Positions 25,522 to 34,353 of a stretch of DNA of 64,000 nt are shown here, piece after piece. The stretch is taken from positions 248,001 to 312,000 of the forward strand of contig NZ_JAFEMW010000001.1 in the NCBI RefSeq assembly GCF_016892625.1, written 5' to 3'. The DNA is from Brevibacterium sp. RIT 803 (GTDB lineage Bacteria; Actinomycetota; Actinomycetes; Actinomycetales; Brevibacteriaceae). Under the pieces are notes generated by a model. It worked only from the letters and a program-made list of their open reading frames with translations, ran no database searches and was not told where the DNA came from. Numbering within the stretch: position 1 is the stretch's first letter; each line of letters begins with the position of its first letter. Made by a program: the position numbers and the translations under genes.

Positions 25522-26373
25522 TTGACAGAAACGATCCGCAACGCCCGAGCCGCCGCACTTCCCGCCAAGCTCTCACGCTCCTGGCTCTTGGTCAACGCGG
25601 CCAAGGAGGAGATCTTCACCGAGGCGCAGATCTCAGAATCGGATTCCGTCATCTTCGACCTCGAGGCCTCGGTCTCCGACGACAAGAAACTCGCCGCCCG
25701 CGACAATGTCGTACGTGCCCTTGAAAGCGGCATGTCCGCCTGGGTCCGGATCAACAAGATGGACTCTGAGTTCTGGGACGACGACCTCGCCTCCATCGCC
25801 ATGCTCCCCGGCCTGCGCGGAGTGATGCTTCCCGAGACGGAACGTCCCGAGCAGGTCTCCTACACCGCGATGCGCGCGAAGGCAGGACTCCCGGTCATCG
25901 CTCTGCTCGAATCTGCGATGGGCGTGGAGAACGCGACCAAGATCGCCGAGGCACCGGGCACATTCCGCCTTGCCTTCGGAACGAACGACTTCCGCAAGGA
26001 CACCGGCTTCTCCGGCGATCCGATGGCACTGGCCTATGCCCGCTCACGACTGACCATCGCCTCGCGCATGGGTGGACTGCCCGGTGCGATCGACGGCCCT
26101 TCAGCAGCCGTTGCCAGCGATGAACAGGTCCGCACGGACGCCGAGGTGACCCACATGATGGGCATGACCGGAAAGCTCGTACTCAACGTCGATCAGGTCG
26201 TGACGCTCAACGAGTCGATGAGCCCGAGCGAGGACGAGCGCGACTGGGCCCGCCAGCTGCTCGAGGCTGCCGAGGGCGGTTCCGAGATCACCGACGGCTC
26301 ATACCTGCCACGCCTGGCCCGCGCCAAGAAGATTGCGTCCCTGGCATCGACCTACGGACTCTGGAACGCCTGA
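25522..26373 (+). CDS. HpcH/HpaI aldolase / citrate lyase beta-like protein
   Basis: 283 residues if started at TTG 25522 (MTETIRNARAAALPAKLSRS), where family similarity begins; ATG 25432 would add 30 unrelated residues. TIM-barrel C-C lyase of CoA esters: SRSWLLVNAA, DSVIFDLEASVSDDKK (metal Asp/Glu), RINKMDSEFWDDDL, VIALLESAMGVENA (metal Glu) and RLAFGTNDFRKDTGF are family positions. Members cleave malyl-, citramalyl- or beta-methylmalyl-CoA; the substrate is not readable. PAP2 begins 11 nt after its stop. Confidence 0.78.
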   Translation: MTETIRNARAAALPAKLSRSWLLVNAAKEEIFTEAQISESDSVIFDLEASVSDDKKLAARDNVVRALESGMSAWVRINKMDSEFWDDDLASIAMLPGLRGVMLPETERPEQVSYTAMRAKAGLPVIALLESAMGVENATKIAEAPGTFRLAFGTNDFRKDTGFSGDPMALAYARSRLTIASRMGGLPGAIDGPSAAVASDEQVRTDAEVTHMMGMTGKLVLNVDQVVTLNESMSPSEDERDWARQLLEAAEGGSEITDGSYLPRLARAKKIASLASTYGLWNA

Positions 26374-26383
26374 GTTCTCAGGA

Positions 26384-27190
26384 ATGTCGGTCCGTCAACC
26401 CTCGTGGATTCTGTGGTCCACCCTGCCAGCGGTCCTCCTCGTCGTTGCCTTCGGCCTGTGGCTGAGAGTCAATGTCTCCGGGCCCACGACGGTTGACCAG
26501 GACTGGCTGAATCTCGTCGGACTTGAGCCCGACACCACCGGATACTGGCTGGCGGTCATCCTCGCCGAGGTGGGCGGGGGTACGGGGGCCGTGATCTGCA
26601 CCGGCCTGCTGGCTGCGCTCTTCATACTCCTGCGACGATTCCGCTCCGCGGGCGTGCTCGTGACCACCATGCTCCTGGGAATCGTCCTGTCTGAGCTTCT
26701 CAAGGCCGTGGTCACCCGGGTCCGCCCCAGTGAACAGCTCTATGATTCTCTGGGCTATTCGTACCCTTCGGGCCACTCGATGGGTGCGGCTGCGTTGACC
26801 CTGGGGCTCGCCTTCATCGTCTCCCGAGCGCACATGCTCCGGCTGGCGGGAGTGGGCGCGGTTCCCCTTGTGGCGATCTCGCCAGAGGACAAAGACGACG
26901 CCGCGGCGCTGAGCACCAATGTCGACGAATCCAGCACTCTAAACGCGAGCGCGGCAGTTCCGACCGAGATCGCTCCCCCGCTCGAACCTGTGCGACTGCG
27001 GTTCCACTGGTCGATGATCCTGGCCTTCGTATGGATTGCGCTGATGATGTGGTCACGCACCGCGCTGCAGGTGCACTGGCTCTCCGACACGATTGCCGGG
27101 GCTCTCATCGGCGCCTCGGCCGCGGTACTCGCCGACGAACTGTGGACCTGGGTCACGATCAGGACCCGTTCACCTCATCGTCTGAGGTGA
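26384..27190 (+). CDS. PAP2 superfamily phosphatase, membrane
   Basis: 268 residues, ATG 26384. Phosphatidic-acid-phosphatase signature: KAVVTRVRPSEQ (KX6RP) near residue 110, YSYPSGHSMGAAALTLG (PSGH) near 125, and RTALQVHWLSDTIAGALIG (SRX5HX3D-like) near 225. Six hydrophobic segments, the first at residues 10-27. A hydrophilic Ser/Asp/Glu insert of about 45 residues separates the second and third motifs. Likely hydrolyses a lipid (undecaprenyl) pyrophosphate or phosphatidate outside the membrane. Its stop codon lies inside the terminator hairpin. Confidence 0.82.
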   Translation: MSVRQPSWILWSTLPAVLLVVAFGLWLRVNVSGPTTVDQDWLNLVGLEPDTTGYWLAVILAEVGGGTGAVICTGLLAALFILLRRFRSAGVLVTTMLLGIVLSELLKAVVTRVRPSEQLYDSLGYSYPSGHSMGAAALTLGLAFIVSRAHMLRLAGVGAVPLVAISPEDKDDAAALSTNVDESSTLNASAAVPTEIAPPLEPVRLRFHWSMILAFVWIALMMWSRTALQVHWLSDTIAGALIGASAAVLADELWTWVTIRTRSPHRLR

Positions 27191-27199
27191 ACGGGTCCT
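27161..27199. terminator. 17-bp perfect palindrome between convergent PAP2 and serA
   Basis: aggacccgttcacctca (27161-27177) is exactly complementary to 27183-27199 around tcgtc. The PAP2 stop TGA (27188-27190) is in the right arm, and serA ends 27 nt away on the other strand. Probably a bidirectional terminator. Confidence 0.8.
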
Positions 27200-27225
27200 A
27201 TTCGATCTGCTGTTACCGGCGGAGG

Positions 27226-28818
27226 TCAGTCCTCGCTCAGTGAGACTCCACTGAATGCGGAGGCATTGACTGCCCCGGCCACTGCCTTGACGACTTCCTC
27301 GGATACTGCCGAGTCGACTGCCAGCACGGAGAGTGCATCGTTGTCGGTCGCCGAAGGCGAGACCTGCATACCAGCGATGTTGATGTCATTGGCACCGAGA
27401 GCCTGGCCCAACTGACCGATGATTCCGGGACGGTCCTCATAACGGAAGATGAGCAGGTTGTCGGTGAGCTCGATCTCCAGGTCGAAGTCGTTGACCTCGG
27501 TGAGCTTCTGCACGAGCTTCGGTCCGGTCACTGTGCCCGAGACCGAGATCCGCTGCCCTTCGCTCGTCGTCGCGGTCAGACGGGTGACGTTGCGGAAGGA
27601 TTCGCAGTACGGATCGGTGACCAGTTCGACGCCGATGCCGCGCTCCTCGGCCAGCAGAGGTGCGTTGACGTAGGAGACCTGATCGGACACGACGTCCTTG
27701 AACAGACCCTTGAGCGCGGAGAGCTTGAGGACGGACACGTCCTTGTCTGCGATCTCACCGTTGACCTCGACCTTGAAATGAGTGACAGAGGAGTTCGCCA
27801 GTGAGTTGACGACTCGGCCGAGTCGTTCGGCCAGGGGAATGCCCGGGCGCACGTCCTCGTGGATGGCTCCGCCGGCAACGTTGACCGCGTCGGGAACAAG
27901 TTCTCCGGCCAGGGCCTTGCGCACGGACTTGGCCACGGCGACGCCGGCCTTCTCCTGTGCTTCAGCGGTCGATGCGCCAAGGTGGGGCGTGACGTTGACG
28001 GCGTCGAGTTCCATCAGCGCCGAGTGCTCCGGAGGTTCGGTGTTCCACACGTCGATGCCGGCACCTCCGACCTCACCTGCGGCGATCGCCTCGGCGAGGG
28101 CGTCCTCGTCGATGATGCCGCCGCGAGCCACGTTGATGAACCGTGCACCCGACTTCGCGGCCTTGAATTCCTCGGTGCTGATCATGCCGACCGTCTCCGG
28201 GGTCTTTGGCATGTGGACGGTGACGAAGTCGGACACGGCCAACAGCCCGGGCAGGTCGACGACCTCGACGCCCATCTGTGCCGCGCGTGCCTGCGTGATG
28301 TAAGGGTCGTAGCCGACCAGACGCATGCCGAATGCCTTCGCACGCTCGGCCACGAGACCGCCGATGCGGCCGAGTCCGACGATGCCCAGAGTCTTCTCGT
28401 AGAGCTCCACGCCCGTGTACTTCGAACGCCTCCACTCCCCCGCCTTGAGCGAGGTGTTGCCGGCGCCGAAGTATCGTGCGGACCCGAGGATGTGGGCCAT
28501 GGTGAGCTCAGCCGCGGAGATGATGTTCGAGGTCGGAGCGTTGACGACCATGACACCCGCCGAGGTGGCCGCCGGAACGTCGACATTGTCGAGTCCGACT
28601 CCGGCGCGAGCAATGACCTTGAGACTCTTTGCCGCACCAATCGCTTCGGCATCGACCTGAGTGGCGGAGCGGACGAGAATCGCATCGGCATCGACGATGT
28701 CGTTGAGGAGCTGAGAGCGGTCAGCACCTTCGGTGTGACGGATCTCGAAGTCGCCTCCGAGGGCATCGATGGTGGCCGGTGACAGATTTTCGGCGATGAG
28801 CACGATGGGCTTGGGCAC
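27226..28818 (-). CDS. serA: D-3-phosphoglycerate dehydrogenase
   Basis: 530 residues, GTG 28818 behind AGGAGGAA. First step of serine synthesis, oxidising 3-phosphoglycerate with NAD. NAD fold LGIVGLGRIGGLVAERAKAF near residue 145; catalytic Arg in INVARGGIIDEDAL, Glu in NTEPPEHSAL and His in NVTPHLGASTAEAQ (about 280). Then an allosteric-substrate-binding domain (residues 320-450) and a C-terminal ACT domain (YEDRPGIIGQLGQALGANDI). This is the long type I form seen in mycobacteria, where serine can inhibit through these domains. A TGTGA-N6-TCACA palindrome sits just upstream. Confidence 0.95.
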   Translation of the reverse strand: MPKPIVLIAENLSPATIDALGGDFEIRHTEGADRSQLLNDIVDADAILVRSATQVDAEAIGAAKSLKVIARAGVGLDNVDVPAATSAGVMVVNAPTSNIISAAELTMAHILGSARYFGAGNTSLKAGEWRRSKYTGVELYEKTLGIVGLGRIGGLVAERAKAFGMRLVGYDPYITQARAAQMGVEVVDLPGLLAVSDFVTVHMPKTPETVGMISTEEFKAAKSGARFINVARGGIIDEDALAEAIAAGEVGGAGIDVWNTEPPEHSALMELDAVNVTPHLGASTAEAQEKAGVAVAKSVRKALAGELVPDAVNVAGGAIHEDVRPGIPLAERLGRVVNSLANSSVTHFKVEVNGEIADKDVSVLKLSALKGLFKDVVSDQVSYVNAPLLAEERGIGVELVTDPYCESFRNVTRLTATTSEGQRISVSGTVTGPKLVQKLTEVNDFDLEIELTDNLLIFRYEDRPGIIGQLGQALGANDINIAGMQVSPSATDNDALSVLAVDSAVSEEVVKAVAGAVNASAFSGVSLSED

Positions 28819-28856
28819 TGAGTTCCTCCTGAAGCGTGTGGGACGCGTCCATCTTA

Positions 28857-28888
28857 TGAGACTTTGTGAATGCTTTCACAAAGTCTCA
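28857..28888. promoter_or_regulatory. 14-bp perfect palindrome with CRP/GlxR-type core upstream of serA
   Basis: tgagactttgtgaa (28857-28870) and 28875-28888 are exact complements around tgct. Inside is TGTGA-N6-TCACA (28865-28880), the consensus of CRP-family sites, including GlxR of corynebacteria. A -10-like TAAGAT (28856-28851, minus) abuts it, so the palindrome overlaps the -35 region of a probable serA promoter. It could also end transcription of the upstream Eis-like gene. Confidence 0.6.
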
Positions 28889-28953
28889 AACTCTGGGAAG
28901 TGAGTCTCGGCACACTCAGGCGTTGGTGTCAGGCACATCGCCCACGACAGGGC

Positions 28954-28993
28954 CTCAGAAACCGTTGACTGAGCTCAGAAGCCGTTGGGTGAG
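28954..28993. repeat. 20-bp tandem duplication of the Eis-like gene's stop region
   Basis: ctcagaagccgttgggtgag (28974-28993, last codons plus TGA) is followed by ctcagaaaccgttgactgag (28954-28973), 17 of 20 identical, again with TGA. Confidence 0.75.
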
Positions 28994-30267
28994 TAAGGCA
29001 TCCGACCCAGGTTGAACATCGAGCTGGCACGTACGGCAGCGCCCGGCACATTCTCGTCGATGCGTCCTGCGCGGGCGAGGATGACAGGATCGGCGCCGCC
29101 GAAGTAGAGGGAGCCGAGTTCCGCGATGCCCATGCTCAGATCGGCAGGGGCCGAATCCGGGGCGGTTTCGACGACGGCGTTCTCACCGTCGGAGGTGATC
29201 GTGTAGCGGCCACCAGCCAGATCCAGCGAGTCATCGATCTCGAGTACCAATGTGCCGGGCACGTACCAAGGTCTGGCCTCGAGTGCTGCCTTGACATCGA
29301 GGATCCGGATCCAGATGTTGTCCTCCGTGGACACGGTCCGAACGCGGCGGGAGTCTGTAAGCAGCCAGGGCAGCGGTGAGTCCTCGGCGGATTCCCCGAA
29401 TGTCACTCTCGTCGACAGATCGATGGCGGCCAGGAAGGACCAGAGTGAGGCATAGGCGGCGTCGGTGACCGCGACGAAGTCGATGAGATCGATCGTCGGC
29501 GGATTCTTCGACCAGCCGGCGAACTTATAGGACACGTAGCCGTCGACTTCTCCCTGCTCGTTGAAGTGCAGGGCGGCACGCACACCGCGGTCGGCTTCGC
29601 CTGTGTCGGTGTTCAATGCACCGGTGGCACGCTCGATGTAGGTCTGTTGGCGTTCCATGGCACCGGGCGAGGTGCGCATGAACTCTCCGTAGATCCTCGG
29701 AGCCAGTTCGCGCAGTTCGCTGGGCAGGCACATCTCGACTCGGCGGTCGGGTTCGTGGACCATCTTGAAACCGGGCGAGGTGTCGACCTCGATGGAGTGG
29801 GCCCAGGTGGCGACGCCGAAGCCGAAGCGGGAGTAGATCCCACCTTCGGTCGCAGTCAGTGCGGCGAACGGGTATCCGTCGGCCTTCGCCTCGGCGAGGT
29901 CGGTCGTCATCAGTGACCGCAGCAGTCCGCGCCGGCGGTGCGTCGGGCGCACTGTCACCCATGTGATCAGATGACCGGGCACCAGACGCCCACCGCCCAC
30001 GTTGACCAGCTTCTCGAACCACGCGAAGGTCGCGACGGGCACGCTGGTGTCGAGGGCGTGCTCGTATTCCTGCTTCGCGTAGACGGCGGTGAGATTCCGG
30101 CCGTCGGCGATGGCACGCTCGACACGGTTCTTCAGCGCATCATCGGTGGACCGGGCGTCATGGAATCCCACACTCGTCGACGCGAAGTATCCCTGCGTGC
30201 GTTCATCGGGGGCGCCGGTGGACTCGTCGAAGGCGGGCTTGAAGTTCTCGAACCTGTAATTCGTCAC
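28975..30267 (-). CDS. Eis-like GNAT N-acetyltransferase
   Basis: 430 residues. Architecture of mycobacterial Eis: N-terminal GNAT domain with VRPTHRRRGLLRSLMTTDL (acetyl-CoA loop RRRGLL, about residue 125), ALTATEGGIYSRFGFGVATW, a second GNAT-like domain, and a C-terminal SCP2-like domain (LVLEIDDSLDLAGGRYTI). It ends in Phe; in M. tuberculosis Eis the C-terminal Phe carboxylate acts as catalytic base, so the end is likely functional. Eis acetylates amines, including aminoglycosides; the native substrate here is unknown. Cytoplasmic. Confidence 0.82.
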   Translation of the reverse strand: MTNYRFENFKPAFDESTGAPDERTQGYFASTSVGFHDARSTDDALKNRVERAIADGRNLTAVYAKQEYEHALDTSVPVATFAWFEKLVNVGGGRLVPGHLITWVTVRPTHRRRGLLRSLMTTDLAEAKADGYPFAALTATEGGIYSRFGFGVATWAHSIEVDTSPGFKMVHEPDRRVEMCLPSELRELAPRIYGEFMRTSPGAMERQQTYIERATGALNTDTGEADRGVRAALHFNEQGEVDGYVSYKFAGWSKNPPTIDLIDFVAVTDAAYASLWSFLAAIDLSTRVTFGESAEDSPLPWLLTDSRRVRTVSTEDNIWIRILDVKAALEARPWYVPGTLVLEIDDSLDLAGGRYTITSDGENAVVETAPDSAPADLSMGIAELGSLYFGGADPVILARAGRIDENVPGAAVRASSMFNLGRMPYSPNGF

Positions 30268-30349
30268 GATTCCAACAGTAATTCACATCACCAGGATTGA
30301 GGGTCCGCAATGAGTGGAAATAGTCGCCTCCCACCAGGAGCGGGTAAGA

Positions 30350-30386
30350 CGAAGCCCCGGAGGCCAAGCGGCCTTCCGGGGCTTCG
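30350..30386 (-). terminator. Terminator hairpin after ilvC
   Basis: cgaagccccgg (30350-30360) pairs with ccggggcttcg (30376-30386), extended by GGCC/GGCC across a small bulge. It begins 12 nt beyond the ilvC stop. A weak TCTTA follows on the minus strand. Confidence 0.8.
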
Positions 30387-30397
30387 TGGTGTGACGA

Positions 30398-31444
<1,047 letters not shown>

Positions 31445-31511
31445 TCAGAGGTTTGGGGTACTCCCCATTGTTTCACAGTTCGGTACTGCTGTTCACTTGT
31501 TGAGATGGTTG

Positions 31512-31532
31512 ACGTTCCACGAAGTGGAACGT
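31512..31532. promoter_or_regulatory. 9-bp hairpin in the ilvN-ilvC spacer
   Basis: acgttccac-gaa-gtggaacgt is a perfect inverted repeat about 85 nt upstream of ilvC. It may be a partial terminator, an RNA processing site or an operator. No T-run. Confidence 0.4.
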
Positions 31533-31539
31533 GAAGACC

Positions 31540-31573
31540 TCAGCTGCGCAGTGTCACATGATCAGCTGCGCAG
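31540..31573. repeat. Duplication of the ilvN stop region (22-bp period)
   Basis: tcagctgcgcag occurs at 31562-31573 (ilvN last codons and TGA) and again at 31540-31551, identical over 12 bp, with a second TGA. Confidence 0.65.
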
Positions 31574-32074
31574 GGCGCGGTCGGTGATCGATTTCGATCC
31601 GCGGCCGATGGCCACGGTGCCGGACTGGACGATCTCCTTGATCCCGAACGGCTCGAGGACTTCGCGCAAGGCCTCGACCTTGCCCAGCTCGCCGGTGGCT
31701 TCGACGCTGACGGAGTCGGGCCCCACGTCGACGATCTTGGCACGGAACATCTCCACTGCCGCAGCGACCTGCGGACGGGTGGTGGCATTGGCCTTGACCT
31801 TGTAGATGACGTGGGCTCGACGCACCGAGGTGGCCGGTTCGAGCTCGACGATCTTGATCACGTTGACCAGCTTATTGAGCTGCTTGGTCACCTGCTCCAG
31901 CGGCACGTCCTTGACGTCGACGACGACCGTGATGCGCGAGAGCTCATCATGTTCGGTCACCCCTACGGCGAGGCTGTGGATGTTGAAACCGCGGCGGGCG
32001 ATGAGGCCGGTGAAGCGAGTGAGCACGCCGGGCTTGTTCTCGACCAGGACTGAGAGTGTGTGCCGGTTGTTCAT
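31562..32074 (-). CDS. ilvN: Acetolactate synthase small (regulatory) subunit
   Basis: 170 residues, ATG 32074 overlapping the ilvB stop (ATGA). N-terminal ACT domain [20 protein letters not shown] with [12 protein letters not shown], then the C-terminal ALS_ss domain ([19 protein letters not shown]). It binds valine and controls IlvB. In-frame sequence upstream to 32245 is inside ilvB and low-complexity, so the overlap start is chosen. Confidence 0.95.
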   Translation of the reverse strand: MNNRHTLSVLVENKPGVLTRFTGLIARRGFNIHSLAVGVTEHDELSRITVVVDVKDVPLEQVTKQLNKLVNVIKIVELEPATSVRRAHVIYKVKANATTRPQVAAAVEMFRAKIVDVGPDSVSVEATGELGKVEALREVLEPFGIKEIVQSGTVAIGRGSKSITDRALRS

Positions 32075-34008
32075 TCCAGGCCTCCTTCGATCTGTGCCAC
32101 GGAGCGAACCGTGCCGTCTTCTTCCGTGCCTGCGTCCGCGATCTGACTCTCGGCCTGCTCGTCGCCTTCGCCGTCGAACTCGGGGCGAATGCCGCGTGCG
32201 TATTCGATCTCGTCGTTGGAGACCCCGGCGGCGACCATCGGCCACACCATGGCGTCCGGTGGGACCGTGAAGTCGAGCACCACGGGACGATCATTGGTCT
32301 CCAGCGCCGTCTTGATCGCCGCATCGACGTCGTCGTTGCTGTCCACGCGCAGGGCCAGGCAGCCGTAGGCCTCGGCGAGTTTGACGAAGTCGGGGATCCG
32401 GATCGTCTCATGTCCTGTATTGAGATCGGTGTTCGAGTACCGGCCGTCATAGAACAGGGTCTGCCACTGACGAACCATGCCCAGTGACGAGTTGTTGATG
32501 ATCGCGACCTTGATCGGGATGTCGTTGAGCGCGCATGTCGCGAGTTCCTGATTGGTCATCTGGAAGCATCCGTCGCCGTCGATGGCCCAGACCACCCGGT
32601 CCGGTTCGGCGACCTTCGCACCCATCGCTGCAGGCACCGAGTAGCCCATGGTGCCGAGGCCACCGGAGTTCAGCCAAGACTTGGGGCGCTCGAACTCGAC
32701 GAACTGGGCGGCCCACATCTGGTGCTGGCCGACACCGGCAGCATAGACCGCCTCAGGTCCGGTCAGTGCCGAGATCCGCGAGATCACATACTGCGGATCG
32801 CAGAGTTCATCCTGTGTGTCATAGCCCAGCGGGTAGGTCGTCTTGAGACGGTTGAGGAAGCGCCACCAGGGCTCGCGCTGACGCTCGAGAGCCTTGGGGA
32901 ACTTGCCGCGCATCTCGGTGAGCATCTCCGCAAGCACCTCGCGGGCATCACCGACGATGGCGACGTCGACGTCACGATTCTTCCCGATCTCTGCCGGGTC
33001 GATATCGGCGTGGATGACCTGCGCATTCGGTGCGAAGGAATCGAGGTTGCCGGTGACTCGGTCATCGAACCTGGCGCCGATGGTGATCAGGAGGTCGGAT
33101 TTCTGGAAGGCGGTCACGGCGGGCACACTGCCGTGCATACCCGGCATTCCCAGGTGCAGCTGGTGCGAATCGGGGAACGCGCCACGGGCCATCAGGGTCG
33201 TGGCGACGGGAATGTTGGTCGCCTCGGCGAGCTTGAGCAGCTCCTTCTCCGCCTGGGAGCGAATGATACCTCCGCCGATGTAGAACACGGGGCGCTGGGC
33301 ATCCGAGATGAGCCGGACGGCTTCGCGGATCTGCTTCGCATGCGGCTTGAGGATGGGACGGTACCCGGGCAGCTGCGGCTCCTCGGGCCAGACGAAGGGA
33401 GCGGTCCCAGTCTGGGCGTCCTTGGTGACGTCGACGAGGACTGGACCCGGCCGGCCGGTGGTCGCGATGTGATGGGCGTTGAGTATCGCCGAGGGAATGT
33501 CCTCGGGCTTGGTCACGAGGAAGCTGTGCTTGGTCACCGGCATCGTCATTCCCACGATGTCAGCTTCCTGGAAGGCATCGGTACCCAGCAGCTTCGAGCT
33601 CTGCTGACCGGTGATGGCCAGGATCGGGACGGAATCCATATGGGCGTCGGCGAGCGCTGTGATGAGGTTCGTCGCACCCGGACCCGAGGTTGCGATGCAC
33701 ACGCCCAGCTTGCCCGATGCTGCGGCATAGCCTTCGGCCGCGTGCCCGGCTCCCTGCTCGTGACGAACGAGGATGTGGCGGATCTTGTCGGTCTCGAACA
33801 GCGGGTCGTAGGTCGGAAGGATGGTACCGCCGGGAAGGCCGAAGACCGTCTCGACCTCGAGGAGCTCGAGGCTGCGGACGATCGCCTGAGCTCCGGTGAG
33901 GACCTCAGGGGTCGAGTTGCGTCGAATGCTTGACGGGGTCGCGGTCACCGGGGCTGGGCTGGGCGCAGTGCCAGTTCCCGCTGACTGGGCCGAGGGCGTG
34001 GCTGCCAT
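32071..34008 (-). CDS. ilvB: Acetolactate synthase large (catalytic) subunit
   Basis: 645 residues, ATG 34008 after AAGGAT. ThDP enzyme joining two pyruvates, or pyruvate and 2-ketobutyrate. ThDP Glu in [19 protein letters not shown] near residue 90, FAD-region [15 protein letters not shown] near 250, [14 protein letters not shown] near 300, and ThDP-binding [16 protein letters not shown]...NN near 490 (GDGX-NN). The first 35 residues are a Ser/Thr/Pro/Ala tail. Expression is probably set by the leader peptide and attenuator upstream. Confidence 0.95.
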   Translation of the reverse strand: MAATPSAQSAGTGTAPSPAPVTATPSSIRRNSTPEVLTGAQAIVRSLELLEVETVFGLPGGTILPTYDPLFETDKIRHILVRHEQGAGHAAEGYAAASGKLGVCIATSGPGATNLITALADAHMDSVPILAITGQQSSKLLGTDAFQEADIVGMTMPVTKHSFLVTKPEDIPSAILNAHHIATTGRPGPVLVDVTKDAQTGTAPFVWPEEPQLPGYRPILKPHAKQIREAVRLISDAQRPVFYIGGGIIRSQAEKELLKLAEATNIPVATTLMARGAFPDSHQLHLGMPGMHGSVPAVTAFQKSDLLITIGARFDDRVTGNLDSFAPNAQVIHADIDPAEIGKNRDVDVAIVGDAREVLAEMLTEMRGKFPKALERQREPWWRFLNRLKTTYPLGYDTQDELCDPQYVISRISALTGPEAVYAAGVGQHQMWAAQFVEFERPKSWLNSGGLGTMGYSVPAAMGAKVAEPDRVVWAIDGDGCFQMTNQELATCALNDIPIKVAIINNSSLGMVRQWQTLFYDGRYSNTDLNTGHETIRIPDFVKLAEAYGCLALRVDSNDDVDAAIKTALETNDRPVVLDFTVPPDAMVWPMVAAGVSNDEIEYARGIRPEFDGEGDEQAESQIADAGTEEDGTVRSVAQIEGGLE

Positions 34009-34049
34009 CGTTTCGTATCCTTCCTAGTGATCCATCTTGTCTCCGCATG

Positions 34050-34078
34050 AAAAAAGCCCCTCCGGTTTCGGTAGGGGC
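34050..34078 (-). terminator. ilvBN attenuator (intrinsic terminator)
   Basis: On the minus strand GCCCCT (34078-34073) pairs with AGGGGC (34061-34056), with inner CCG/CGG, followed at once by TTTTTT (34055-34050). It lies between the leader peptide and ilvB, 41 nt before the ilvB start. It is the only hairpin in the window with a clean T-run. Confidence 0.88.
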
Positions 34079-34103
34079 GCGCGGAACGTGTCGTGTTGAC
34101 AGG

Positions 34104-34154
34104 CTACGGAAGATCCGCGCGCTGGTGAATAACGACGACAAGAAGGTGAGTCAT
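34104..34154 (-). CDS. ilv leader peptide MTHLLVVVIHQRADLP
   Basis: 16 codons from ATG 34154 to TAG at 34104, placed between a promoter and the attenuator hairpin. Residues 4-9 are LLVVVI, a run of exactly the three branched-chain amino acids made by the pathway, as in the C. glutamicum ilvBNC leader. Stalling at these codons when Leu, Val or Ile is short would favour an antiterminator and allow ilvB transcription. No strong ribosome site; the ATG is close to the predicted start point, so the message may be nearly leaderless. Confidence 0.85.
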   Translation of the reverse strand: MTHLLVVVIHQRADLP

Positions 34155-34160
34155 GGCTCA

Positions 34161-34190
34161 ATAGTTCACTGCTGACAATAAGCGTGTCAA
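34161..34190 (-). promoter_or_regulatory. Predicted ilvBN promoter
   Basis: Minus-strand TTGACA (34190-34185), an 18-nt spacer, then AACTAT (34166-34161). A start point about 7 nt further is at or just before the leader-peptide ATG. The opposite direction of this spacer serves the ABC exporter genes. Confidence 0.6.
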
Positions 34191-34353
34191 ACGTCGCAAT
34201 GGATCGTCTCGAAACTTGGGACTGACATCGACTGAAGGGTGAGATCGCAGGGCGGGGTCTGCAATCGCGCCCATGAAGCCGCCCATGGAGGAGGGGAAGG
34301 TTCGATTGTGAGAGCCATGGACTACGACACGCGCCCCGACTAGGCTCTCAAAG

